Source: CAZOYN01 sp964584135
Lineage (GTDB): Bacteria > Patescibacteriota > Saccharimonadia > Saccharimonadales > UBA4665
DNA: 10,971 nucleotides
Reading direction: 5' to 3'
Assembly: GCA_964584135.1 (NCBI GenBank)
Contig: CAZOYN010000027.1
Span: 1-10,971, forward strand
The notes beneath the pieces were generated by a model, which was given only the letters and a program-made list of their open reading frames with translations, did no database searches and had not been told where the DNA came from. A program made the translations under genes and the position numbers. Shown piece after piece: positions 5,366 to 10,971 of the stretch. How positions within the stretch are numbered: the stretch's first letter is position 1; each line of letters begins with the position of its first letter.

Positions 5366-5700
5366 TCCATGCCAGGTATCGGCAGTAATTCTAAAAGCTC
5401 AATTGAGCTTCCTGGAGTCTTGAGGTGCGGGTGGTTTTTGAGTACCTCCATGACCGCTTCCTTGTCGCCCTCTAACATTGAATATCCAGACGTTGTATTG
5501 TCGCTGTCGGCTACCCCAGAAGCCGTAACCGTAGCCACAGCCTGTAAGGGCATGCCGAAGTCTACCTTGACCGATGTGCCGGCCTCATCACGCCACTTCA
5601 TCCATTCGGCCATGCTGGCGTCCATGTCTTCTGGGCTGGCCTTATCCATGGTTTCGGTGGCTGACATCATTGAAGTGTACAGAACTAAGTATTTTGCCAT
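5359..5700 (-). CDS. YCII-related (YCII/DGPF) domain protein
   Basis: The 113-residue product has the form of small YCII-domain proteins: MAKYLVLYTS strand at the start, a helix with MDASMAEWMKWRDEAG (26-41), the VDFGMPLQAVATVT strand pair (46-59), a serine- and acid-rich loop, SGYSMLEGDKEAVMEVLKNHPHL (71-93) and a final strand SIELLELLPIPG. The family has a ferredoxin-like fold and no agreed reaction in most members. It has a normal ribosome binding site (AGGGGG seven bases before the ATG) and a TATAAT about 31 bases upstream, so it is probably transcribed apart from the response regulator 72 bases upstream. Its stop is 22 bases from the inverted repeat of the IS1595-type element. Cytoplasmic; function unknown. 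Confidence 0.8.
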   Translation of the reverse strand: MAKYLVLYTSMMSATETMDKASPEDMDASMAEWMKWRDEAGTSVKVDFGMPLQAVATVTASGVADSDNTTSGYSMLEGDKEAVMEVLKNHPHLKTPGSSIELLELLPIPGMDS

Positions 5701-5731
5701 AACAGAACCCCCTAAAATTTATTCCAAACTC

Positions 5732-5737
5732 ATTATA
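5732..5737 (-). promoter_or_regulatory. -10 element (TATAAT) of the YCII-domain gene
   Basis: A perfect TATAAT on the minus strand (5737-5732) about 31 bases before the start at 5700. No good -35 is visible 16-18 bases upstream. The resulting leader of about 25 bases contains AGGGGG, so this gene has a conventional leader. Confidence 0.45.
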
Positions 5738-5772
5738 GTCCTGTAACTAGCGTGCGTATGTGAAAATTGTCG

Positions 5773-6156
5773 CTATAAATCTTCTAGCAGGTGGATGAGC
5801 TGGTCGAGTGACAAATCTGACTTAACAACATATTGGACAGCTCCCAGTTCCAGGGTTTGCTGCATCTGTTCAGGGTCAGAGAGGTTACTAAAGACGACGA
5901 TTTTAGTTTCGGGGTGATGCTTGGCATCAAATTGCCGCAAAAACTCAATGCCGTTTAACGAAGGCATAAGCATATCGAGCAGCACAATTCCCGGCTTCTG
6001 CTTGCGGACAATAGCCAGGCCTTCTTGGCCATCAGAGGCAGTAGTTACTTTAAAGCCTTCGCCGAGGAGTACGTCCCGGAAGGTCTCCTGCAGGACTGAA
6101 TCATCTTCGATAAGGACAACAACGTGTGGTTTGGTGGTTTTGTTCTGGTGCTGCAT
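5773..6156 (-). CDS. Receiver-only (CheY-like) response regulator
   Basis: A single receiver domain of 127 residues with nothing after it. Expected residues are present: the acidic pair in LIEDDS (Glu17, Asp18), the phosphate-accepting Asp61 in VLLDMLMPSLNG, Ser90 in VVFSN in the place of the conserved Ser/Thr, and Lys112 in YVVKSD. It should be phosphorylated by the histidine kinase encoded just upstream, 26 bases away on the same strand. With no DNA-binding or enzyme output domain, it must act by binding a partner or serve in a phosphorelay; the target is not in the window. A CAGGAT sequence shortly before the ATG is a weak ribosome binding site. It is the last gene of the apparent three-gene operon. 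Confidence 0.9.
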   Translation of the reverse strand: MQHQNKTTKPHVVVLIEDDSVLQETFRDVLLGEGFKVTTASDGQEGLAIVRKQKPGIVLLDMLMPSLNGIEFLRQFDAKHHPETKIVVFSNLSDPEQMQQTLELGAVQYVVKSDLSLDQLIHLLEDL

Positions 6157-6182
6157 ATGATCCTGCCCTCAGCTTACGCTTA

Positions 6183-7952
6183 TCAAATTGGCAATTCAAC
6201 CGTAAAAGTAGTGCCGTGTCCTTCTCGCGACTCAACAGTAATCGTACCATTATGTAGCTCAACAACCTTTTTAGCTAGGTACAGCCCCAAACCGGCGCTA
6301 CCGCCACCGGAGTGGTCTAGATGGTTGTCAATTTGCGAAAACTTTTGGAATAGCTTCTTAATATCCTTATGCTGAATCCCGACGCCGGTGTCACTAACTG
6401 AAATCAGGGCTTTAGACTTGTTGCGGTGTACGCTTACGGTAATGGTGCCGCCATCGGGCGTGTATTTGCTGGCATTGGAGACCAAGTTGTCCAGTACCAT
6501 CCGCAGTTTTTCAGCGTCAGCGCTCACCGTCAGCGCTTCGAGCGATTTTTCGGCCTGGATTTTTTGTTTGCGGGAACTGGCGATAGGTTGTTGTTCGGCA
6601 ACGGTACTATCAGCCAGCTTGCAGAGATCAACTGGCGATGTAATGAGCTTTAACTTTCCAGATTCAAGCATTGCCACATTAAGCAAGTCGTTAATAACCC
6701 GCAGCTGCCGCTCGTTGCTATCAAACGCCCGCTCTAGGTACGTCCGCTGCTTGCGCGTCAGGTCTTTGGCGTAATCACGTAGTAGCAGTCCGATCAAGGC
6801 TTTTACTCCGGTGGCGGGTGTCCTCAGTTGGTGGGAGGCGAGCGAGACGAAATCACTTTTAGCTTTGTCGAGCTCTTCCAGGTTATCGAGCATGGTGTTA
6901 AAGGTTGTCGCCAGGTTGCCTATCTCATCGTCTGTAATGTCCTGAACGCGGTCCAGTAGCTTGCCGCGGCTGACTTCCTCGGCCACTTCATCAATATCGA
7001 GGATTGGCTGGACAATGCGCTGGGCCAAAGCTATAGCAATGAAAGTTACCACCACTGAGCTAATAAACGAGAGCAACAGGAACTCGCTTTTCAACTGGTT
7101 GCTTGGCGCAAAGGCTTCAGAGCGGTCAATCTTAACGACCATTCCCCACTGGCTGTCTGTGATGTACCGCGTCACGGCCAGCACTGACACTCCCCGATAG
7201 TCCTTGGTATTTACGAGCGTCGTTGATTTTCCGGCCAGGGCAGTAAGCATTGGCGAACTTGGCTCACTTACCGTTTGATTAAAGGCCGCCCGGTCATTAA
7301 ACCTGAGTGCGGTAAGGAAGATGTTCTGTGAATCCTGACGCTCCGCCAGTTCAACTTCTCCCGTGGTACCAAGCCCGGTGTAATCATGTACGGTTGCCAG
7401 CAGTTCATCGCTTGTCACCTCTATTCCGGCAACTCCAACAGCTTGGTTATTGAATAGTAGCGGTCCACTCAAATAAAAAACTGGCTTTTGGCCTTGTGGC
7501 TGGCCAACAAGCTGCACGTCATTGCGCACATGGCCAAATTTGTACAAGTTGTTTTCCGAGAAATCTTTGCCAACTCGTTGCGCGTCGGTCGAGGCAATGA
7601 CCAGACCAGCCGGATTCATGATGGTTATACCGATAAAGTTACTGTCGGCTTGCTCAGCCGCGGCCAGGATGGCGCTTATTTGTGCCTGGTCATGAAGACT
7701 GTGGCTATGGTTGTATTGGTCGACTGAAGTTTTTAATTGCAGGCGGCTGGTAAAACTCGCCAGTTGCTCGAGATTGTGCGAACGGACACTGGCTATCCGA
7801 TGTTCTTGGATAGTGGCAATGCTGCTTAGGTTGGTCTCTGTTTGCTGTTCAATATTGTGCTGGGCCGTATTGTACAAAATGCTCCCCGTCAGCAAAAGCG
7901 GCAGCAGTGAAATGCCGAGCAACAACAATATAATCTTCTCAATGAGTCGCAT
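6183..7952 (-). CDS. Membrane sensor histidine kinase with Cache-type sensor and HAMP
   Basis: A 589-residue kinase. Order: helix 1 at about 6-27; extracytoplasmic Cache-like sensor at about 30-288, with typical strands FIGITIMNPAGLVIAST (106-122) and PVFYLSGPLLFNNQAVGVAG (157-176); helix 2 at about 291-312; HAMP at about 313-366 (QPILDIDEVAEEVSRG, then DDEIGNLATTFNTM); HisKA with His374 in SLASHQLRTPATG; and the ATP-binding domain with N box (Asn489 and Asn493 in DNLVSNASKY), G1 DTGVGI (521-526), a KLFQKFSQ F-box and G2 GGGSAGLGLYLAKK. All catalytic residues are present. It should bind a small extracellular ligand and phosphorylate the receiver protein encoded next. GGGGAG four bases before the ATG is its ribosome binding site. 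Its first 14 bases overlap the end of the upstream membrane protein gene, so the two are translationally linked. Confidence 0.92.
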   Translation of the reverse strand: MRLIEKIILLLLGISLLPLLLTGSILYNTAQHNIEQQTETNLSSIATIQEHRIASVRSHNLEQLASFTSRLQLKTSVDQYNHSHSLHDQAQISAILAAAEQADSNFIGITIMNPAGLVIASTDAQRVGKDFSENNLYKFGHVRNDVQLVGQPQGQKPVFYLSGPLLFNNQAVGVAGIEVTSDELLATVHDYTGLGTTGEVELAERQDSQNIFLTALRFNDRAAFNQTVSEPSSPMLTALAGKSTTLVNTKDYRGVSVLAVTRYITDSQWGMVVKIDRSEAFAPSNQLKSEFLLLSFISSVVVTFIAIALAQRIVQPILDIDEVAEEVSRGKLLDRVQDITDDEIGNLATTFNTMLDNLEELDKAKSDFVSLASHQLRTPATGVKALIGLLLRDYAKDLTRKQRTYLERAFDSNERQLRVINDLLNVAMLESGKLKLITSPVDLCKLADSTVAEQQPIASSRKQKIQAEKSLEALTVSADAEKLRMVLDNLVSNASKYTPDGGTITVSVHRNKSKALISVSDTGVGIQHKDIKKLFQKFSQIDNHLDHSGGGSAGLGLYLAKKVVELHNGTITVESREGHGTTFTVELPI

Positions 7953-8901
7953 GGGTCTCCCCGGCCTTTATCAGGCGGTGCAGTTGTATGGCACTGGACT
8001 TAATTAAGATGTAACCCCAAATTTGTACGACAATGAATAGGTAAAGCAGGGTCAAAATTAAAACCAGGTTTATTTTCTGGAGCTGATCGCTGCCGATCAT
8101 AGTTATGCCTTGAAGAATAATTGAGCTGCTGAGAACCGCCAACAAGCCATGGAAGTAGCGGATAATAGCCCGCTTCCATCGTGGCTCAAGTATGGAATGC
8201 ACATAACGCTCAGTATTAAGTGCCGCCTGCAACCCCAAGAGCCAGGTTATGGCCAGCGGAATAATAATAGTAAGCAATATTAACGTGTCAGATAGATAAT
8301 AGGTGGCAAATACACCAGGCTGTGATGACGTTTGCCGGCTGGGGTTGTTGAAAACAGACAGGCTGAACAGCACACTGAAGACTATTGTTGGAACGACAGT
8401 CGGTATTATGCGGCTGCGCACACTTTTGGCGTAATCGCTGGTGCGCGCCAGTACAATCGAGCCATAAAATAAGAAACCGAAAGCCGCCAAGGTTAGGACG
8501 GTGTGGGTATAATTACTGGCCACGGTCAGCCCGACTACGGCGTGTTGGTTGCCAATCCAAATATTACGGGCAGAACTGAAAAAAGGGATAACGATCAAGT
8601 CGAAGACCAAAAAGCCCAATCCGCGCGATATAAATTTGAAGCCTTGCGTGCTGGACAAATGTTTGCGGCTGGCAATGTGTACGAATCGGTTGAAATGGTA
8701 CCAGCCCTGCATGCCAATTAACCAAGTTAACAGGTAGGGAATAATTATTGTGGCAACGAGTATGGCCGTAACGGCACCACTGAGATGCACATGCGAACTC
8801 GAATTGGTATTCTTGGGAGCGGCCAAGCCCAGCAAGATATAAGCTACCCAAGCGAGCAGGACAAGACCATAGTAAAACCTTTTACGCTGTATTTTGTTCA
8901 T
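7939..8901 (-). CDS. Polytopic membrane protein with internal duplication, kinase partner candidate
   Basis: A 320-residue protein with about eight membrane helices (roughly 11-27, 42-64, 91-110, 131-152, 164-183, 202-226, 247-268, 278-300). It is made of two similar halves: TIIIPYLLTWLIGMQ at 51-65 with RFVH at 72-75 matches TIIIPLAITWLLGLQ at 211-225 with RYVH at 232-235. Both halves continue into an amphipathic helix and a third hydrophobic helix. I do not recognise the family. No channel, transporter or enzyme motif is clear. It is the first gene of the kinase operon and overlaps the kinase by 14 bases, so a role in signal input or kinase control is plausible but inferred. The start at 8901 has no Shine-Dalgarno sequence; a promoter lies just upstream. 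The short hydrophilic ends are probably cytoplasmic. Confidence 0.78.
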   Translation of the reverse strand: MNKIQRKRFYYGLVLLAWVAYILLGLAAPKNTNSSSHVHLSGAVTAILVATIIIPYLLTWLIGMQGWYHFNRFVHIASRKHLSSTQGFKFISRGLGFLVFDLIVIPFFSSARNIWIGNQHAVVGLTVASNYTHTVLTLAAFGFLFYGSIVLARTSDYAKSVRSRIIPTVVPTIVFSVLFSLSVFNNPSRQTSSQPGVFATYYLSDTLILLTIIIPLAITWLLGLQAALNTERYVHSILEPRWKRAIIRYFHGLLAVLSSSIILQGITMIGSDQLQKINLVLILTLLYLFIVVQIWGYILIKSSAIQLHRLIKAGETHATH

Positions 8902-8922
8902 TAATTAAACTTAACCAGTTTA

Positions 8923-8951
8923 ATTATGCATGGGCTATACCCGTTTGTACA
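8923..8951 (-). promoter_or_regulatory. Promoter of the membrane protein-kinase-regulator operon
   Basis: On the minus strand TGTACA (8951-8946), a 17-base spacer and CATAAT (8928-8923) match the housekeeping pattern at 4/6 and 5/6. The leader to the ATG at 8901 would be about 15 bases, without a Shine-Dalgarno sequence. Confidence 0.45.
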
Positions 8952-8971
8952 GCGTAGATATTGTGTATGAT
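8944..8971 (+). promoter_or_regulatory. Possible divergent promoter of the small membrane protein gene
   Basis: TTTGTA (8944-8949) and TATGAT (8966-8971) are 16 bases apart and point towards the gene at 9014. The -35 shares its bases with the opposite promoter at 8946-8951, so the two promoters overlap back to back and could exclude each other. Confidence 0.3.
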
Positions 8972-9013
8972 TATGGATGGTGGCATACGTAATTTGTCGC
9001 CAGAAAGATTGGT

Positions 9014-9232
9014 ATGGCTAAAGAGGAATCAAAATTGAGTCAGCACAAGAAGCGGAATATGAGCCAGCACAGCGGCTCCGGCGGCGTTTGGCTATTGGGC
9101 TTTACTGGAACCCTGGTATATTATCTGCACTTTCATTCTGGCACCTTCAAATTAGTCGTGCTGGCCTTCGTCAAGGCCATATTTTGGTTGGCTTTCTTGG
9201 TTTACTACGCGCTGCACTTCATGAACGTCTAA
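9014..9232 (+). CDS. Small two-helix membrane protein, unknown function
   Basis: The 72-residue product has a polar, basic N-terminus with histidine and serine (SQHKKRNMSQHSGSGG) and two hydrophobic segments, about 25-42 and 46-70, the second rich in aromatic residues (IFWLAFLVYYALHF). A hairpin with both ends in the cytoplasm is the simplest topology. No family is recognised. An AGAAAG sequence about nine bases before the ATG is a weak ribosome binding site. It diverges from the kinase operon across a 112-base gap. Its TAA stop overlaps by two bases the TAG that would end the unshifted MazG-like gene on the other strand. Confidence 0.65.
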   Translation: MAKEESKLSQHKKRNMSQHSGSGGVWLLGFTGTLVYYLHFHSGTFKLVVLAFVKAIFWLAFLVYYALHFMNV

Positions 9233-9345
9233 GGCTTCGAGAGCATCAGTAGACGTTTTTTGAACCCGCCACGTTCTTGTCTCTTTTGGTCCTGGACTTT
9301 AGCAAGATCGCTTTGTGAGAACTTTGTAAGCTCAAAGATACCCCC
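9229..9345 (-). other. Displaced C-terminal coding segment of the MazG-like gene
   Basis: In the other minus-strand frame, after the run of five G (9345-9341), the sequence reads IFELTKFSQSDLAKVQDQ, then KRQERGGFKKRLLMLSKP and a TAG at 9231-9229. The 'K(R)xERGGFxxR' block is the normal end of this pyrophosphohydrolase family, so this is the original C-terminus. One extra G in the run would join it to the upstream frame and give a protein of 111 residues. Confidence 0.75.
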
Positions 9346-9563
9346 AGTACTTCCATCACGTCTGCCAGCTCTTCCAGCTGGTTATCTGAAGTTTTGGCTT
9401 GGGCTAATTCTGTCGCCTCTTCAATTAATTTTGAAAGCAGGAAGCCTAAGTATTCAGCATCATCCGATACCACCCTAATATCCACCTTTTTACCTCGGGC
9501 CTCAACAATCTCAGGAATTTTATCCCGCACCAACTTAGGGTATTGGTTTTCAATCGCTGCCAT
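9246..9563 (-). CDS. MazG-like NTP pyrophosphohydrolase, frameshifted near the C-terminus
   Basis: The open frame gives 105 residues. The N-terminus YPKLVRDKIPEIVEARGKK (8-26) is the hallmark of phosphoribosyl-ATP-pyrophosphohydrolase/MazG-like proteins, and the metal-binding motif is present: EEATE (Glu48, Glu49, Glu52) and EELAD (Glu65, Asp68). Such enzymes cut nucleoside triphosphates to monophosphate and pyrophosphate, often as house-cleaning. After VLGV (about residue 75) the sequence no longer looks like the family (SLSLQSSHKAILLK and a basic tail), while the expected ending is in another frame. The catalytic motif precedes the shift, so some function may remain. The start directly follows the stop of the upstream gene (TAAATG), so translation is coupled. 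A role in histidine synthesis is unlikely; no his genes are here. Confidence 0.78.
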   Translation of the reverse strand: MAAIENQYPKLVRDKIPEIVEARGKKVDIRVVSDDAEYLGFLLSKLIEEATELAQAKTSDNQLEELADVMEVLGVSLSLQSSHKAILLKSRTKRDKNVAGSKNVY

Positions 9564-9776
9564 TTATTGTTGCGGTGGTGTGATGTCGCAAGGACGAACA
9601 GCGTTGTCGATGCAGGCCTTCAGTTTATTTATTTCTACCTGATGGCTTACCCAAGACGATGCTTCATTCCTATTAGTAATATCTTGAGCTTTTGAATGCT
9701 GATACCAAACCCAGTTAGTTCCTATAATTGCTAAGAAAAGTATAATTATCGCCCAATCTCTTTTCTGTAACTTCAT
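9564..9776 (-). CDS. Small membrane-anchored protein with two cysteines, unknown function
   Basis: I place the start at the ATG at 9776, giving 70 residues (MKLQKRDWAIIILFLAIIG and onward), because AAAGGAA (9790-9784) lies about eight bases upstream. The same frame is open to an ATG at 9809, which would add 11 residues. A short basic N-terminus and one hydrophobic helix (about 9-25) are followed by a polar domain probably outside the membrane (HSKAQDITNRNEASSWVSH) and a C-terminus with Cys55 and Cys63, spaced to form a disulfide, ending TPPQQ. It could be a signal anchor or a cleaved signal peptide (a weak site after SKA). No family is recognised. Its TAA touches the ATG of the MazG-like gene, so the two form a coupled pair, although no functional link is obvious. 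Confidence 0.6.
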   Translation of the reverse strand: MKLQKRDWAIIILFLAIIGTNWVWYQHSKAQDITNRNEASSWVSHQVEINKLKACIDNAVRPCDITPPQQ

Positions 9777-9949
9777 TTTTTTGTTCCTTTTAACCATTAG
9801 GGTCATCATACGACAAAAAGAGCTCTAATAGAAGGGTGTTTTACGCGTATGGTTTTTGGAGGTGCAGCCCAACAATAGTTTACGCTTCTTGTCCGAGGAA
9901 TGGTACGCTGAAGAGGTATTACGGTGAGGATTACAAACAGCTATCCTGC

Positions 9950-10971
9950 CTAGGATGAGCGTATTAAACGTATGCAATAACCGGCGGGGATGGCAATGAT
10001 TAAGCCGGTAGCCAGCACCACCTTGATCGGAGCTATCAGACTTAGTAGTAGCAAGAAGCTGAACAGCACGACGTCACCCAGCATAGAGGCCGCATTCATG
10101 GCGTATAAGTAGGGCAGCAACGGCTCGTGCTCGGCGTTTAGATAGTAGCGTGAATAGTATGGCGTGACCATCAGCGCCTGGCCGAGACCGTTAAAGAAAT
10201 TGACGCCGGCGATCTGCCCGGCAGACTGCATGGCCAGTCGGATACCATTGGTCAGGCTGATGACGTTTGTGCCATGCTTGAGATACCCCGACATCTTTCG
10301 AGCCTGCCGCTGGCCGACATAGAGAGCGATAATAATACTGGCGATCACCGCCACCGAGCTCAAGATACCAACGCCGGCATAGGTTGGGATTAGCAGAAAA
10401 ATAAACAACGGCCAAACGCTCGTAGCCACCATGCCATCCACTTCGGAGCCCGCATTGGCAACCAGGTCCCGCCAGGCCTCTCGCCAGTGCAAGTCCCGGA
10501 TTCTGAGATGTTGGTTTTCCATAAACTCTGGCCCAACAAACAGGGGCAAAGCAGCCGCCACGAAACACAGCATAGTCAAACTATAGAGTACCCCAATGCC
10601 TAACCGGCTGGCGATGACTCCGCCGATAGCCGGTGCGATGCCATAAGCTAACATCAATAAGGCCGATGACAGGCCGACGGCTGGTCCAACACGCCGGTGT
10701 GAAAGACTACTCGTGAAACACGCTCGAAATTGCGGCCAGTACAGCGACGTAGAAATGCCCCAAACTAGGGCGATCGACCACAACGGCCAATGAGCACGCG
10801 GTAGAGTCGCCAACATCAGTATTTGCAGACCCTGGATGAGCAGACTCAAGCCCATGGAACGGTTAAAGCCGATACGACTGGCCCAATGCAAGGCTGGGGG
10901 CTGGGTCAAGCCCCAAAATACTGTGGCCAACAAGAAGTAACCCATAATAGCCGCCAGGCTGTAGCCCAGCC
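9950..10971 (-). CDS. MFS-like transporter, N-terminus beyond the right edge
   Basis: The frame stays open from the ATG at 10945 to the edge, adding LGYSLAAI before it, which continues a membrane helix; the true start lies outside the window. The visible 339 residues have about nine or ten helices in the major facilitator pattern: a helix pair around LSLLIQGLQILMLATLPR, WSIALVWGISTSLYWPQFRACF, then GPAVGLSSALLMLAYGIAPAIGGVIASRLG, which resembles helices 4-5 with the GP/GG motif. A cytoplasmic loop follows (EFMENQHLRIRDLHWREAW), and the second half carries QRQARKMSGYLKHG between helices. The substrate cannot be predicted, and the usual loop 2-3 motif is not clear (SRIGFNRSMGLS is the nearest). 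It ends 173 bases before the next start on the same strand. Confidence 0.68.
   Translation of the reverse strand, partial: LGYSLAAIMGYFLLATVFWGLTQPPALHWASRIGFNRSMGLSLLIQGLQILMLATLPRAHWPLWSIALVWGISTSLYWPQFRACFTSSLSHRRVGPAVGLSSALLMLAYGIAPAIGGVIASRLGIGVLYSLTMLCFVAAALPLFVGPEFMENQHLRIRDLHWREAWRDLVANAGSEVDGMVATSVWPLFIFLLIPTYAGVGILSSVAVIASIIIALYVGQRQARKMSGYLKHGTNVISLTNGIRLAMQSAGQIAGVNFFNGLGQALMVTPYYSRYYLNAEHEPLLPYLYAMNAASMLGDVVLFSFLLLLSLIAPIKVVLATGLIIAIPAGYCIRLIRSS

Noticed and set aside
9014..9232. Type I toxin peptide
   Set aside because: It is small and hydrophobic, but no antisense RNA promoter or antitoxin gene is visible, so a toxin call is not supported.
9810..9949. Gap searched for a tRNA, small RNA or hidden gene
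   Set aside because: Only very short ORFs are present, there is no cloverleaf, and the ATCCT/AGGAT hairpin near 9942-9955 is too short and lacks a T run.
10191..10568. A second minus-strand frame within the MFS-like gene
   Set aside because: The overlapping frame has a consistent multi-helix pattern to the window edge; this one does not.

Overview
The window looks like chromosomal DNA of a Patescibacteria/CPR bacterium, most likely Candidatus Saccharibacteria. The evidence is indirect: very tight gene packing, an orphan replication-relaxation protein, an IS1595-type transposase, a RimB/RimK pair and many short membrane proteins without clear families, all on the standard code. No rRNA, tRNA or marker gene is present to confirm the lineage.

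Layout. At 1-2337 a minus-strand ATP-grasp gene runs off the left edge and diverges from a plus-strand pair: a RimB-like retropepsin-type protease and RimK (ribosomal protein S6 glutamate ligase), which overlap by 4 bases. A small integral membrane protein with its own promoter follows. At 2338-5358 is an accessory-looking stretch: a 48-residue basic ORF, a DUF1523-like anchored protein, a 96-residue protein of unknown role, a replication-relaxation family protein, and a single-gene IS1595-type element. At 5359-8901 is a minus-strand signalling block: a duplicated 8-helix membrane protein, a Cache-type sensor histidine kinase and a receiver-only response regulator, apparently one operon, followed by a separately promoted YCII-domain protein. 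At 8902-10971 are a small two-helix membrane protein (plus), a MazG-like NTP pyrophosphohydrolase with a probable frameshift, a 70-residue anchored protein just upstream of it, and an MFS-like transporter running off the right edge.

How the genes work together. RimK and the RimB-like protein are the writer and proposed eraser/trimmer of glutamate tails on ribosomal protein S6. The kinase senses an extracytoplasmic signal and should phosphorylate the stand-alone receiver, whose output is not encoded here. The duplicated membrane protein is translationally linked to the kinase and may be an accessory sensor.

Main unusual points: four or five genes carry a -10 element only 6-8 bases before the start codon, predicting leaderless mRNAs; a 45-base near-repeat links the IS1595 transposase upstream region to the intergenic region after 2337; and the MazG-like gene has a family-typical C-terminus in another frame after a run of five G. 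I see no convincing new defence or biosynthetic system.
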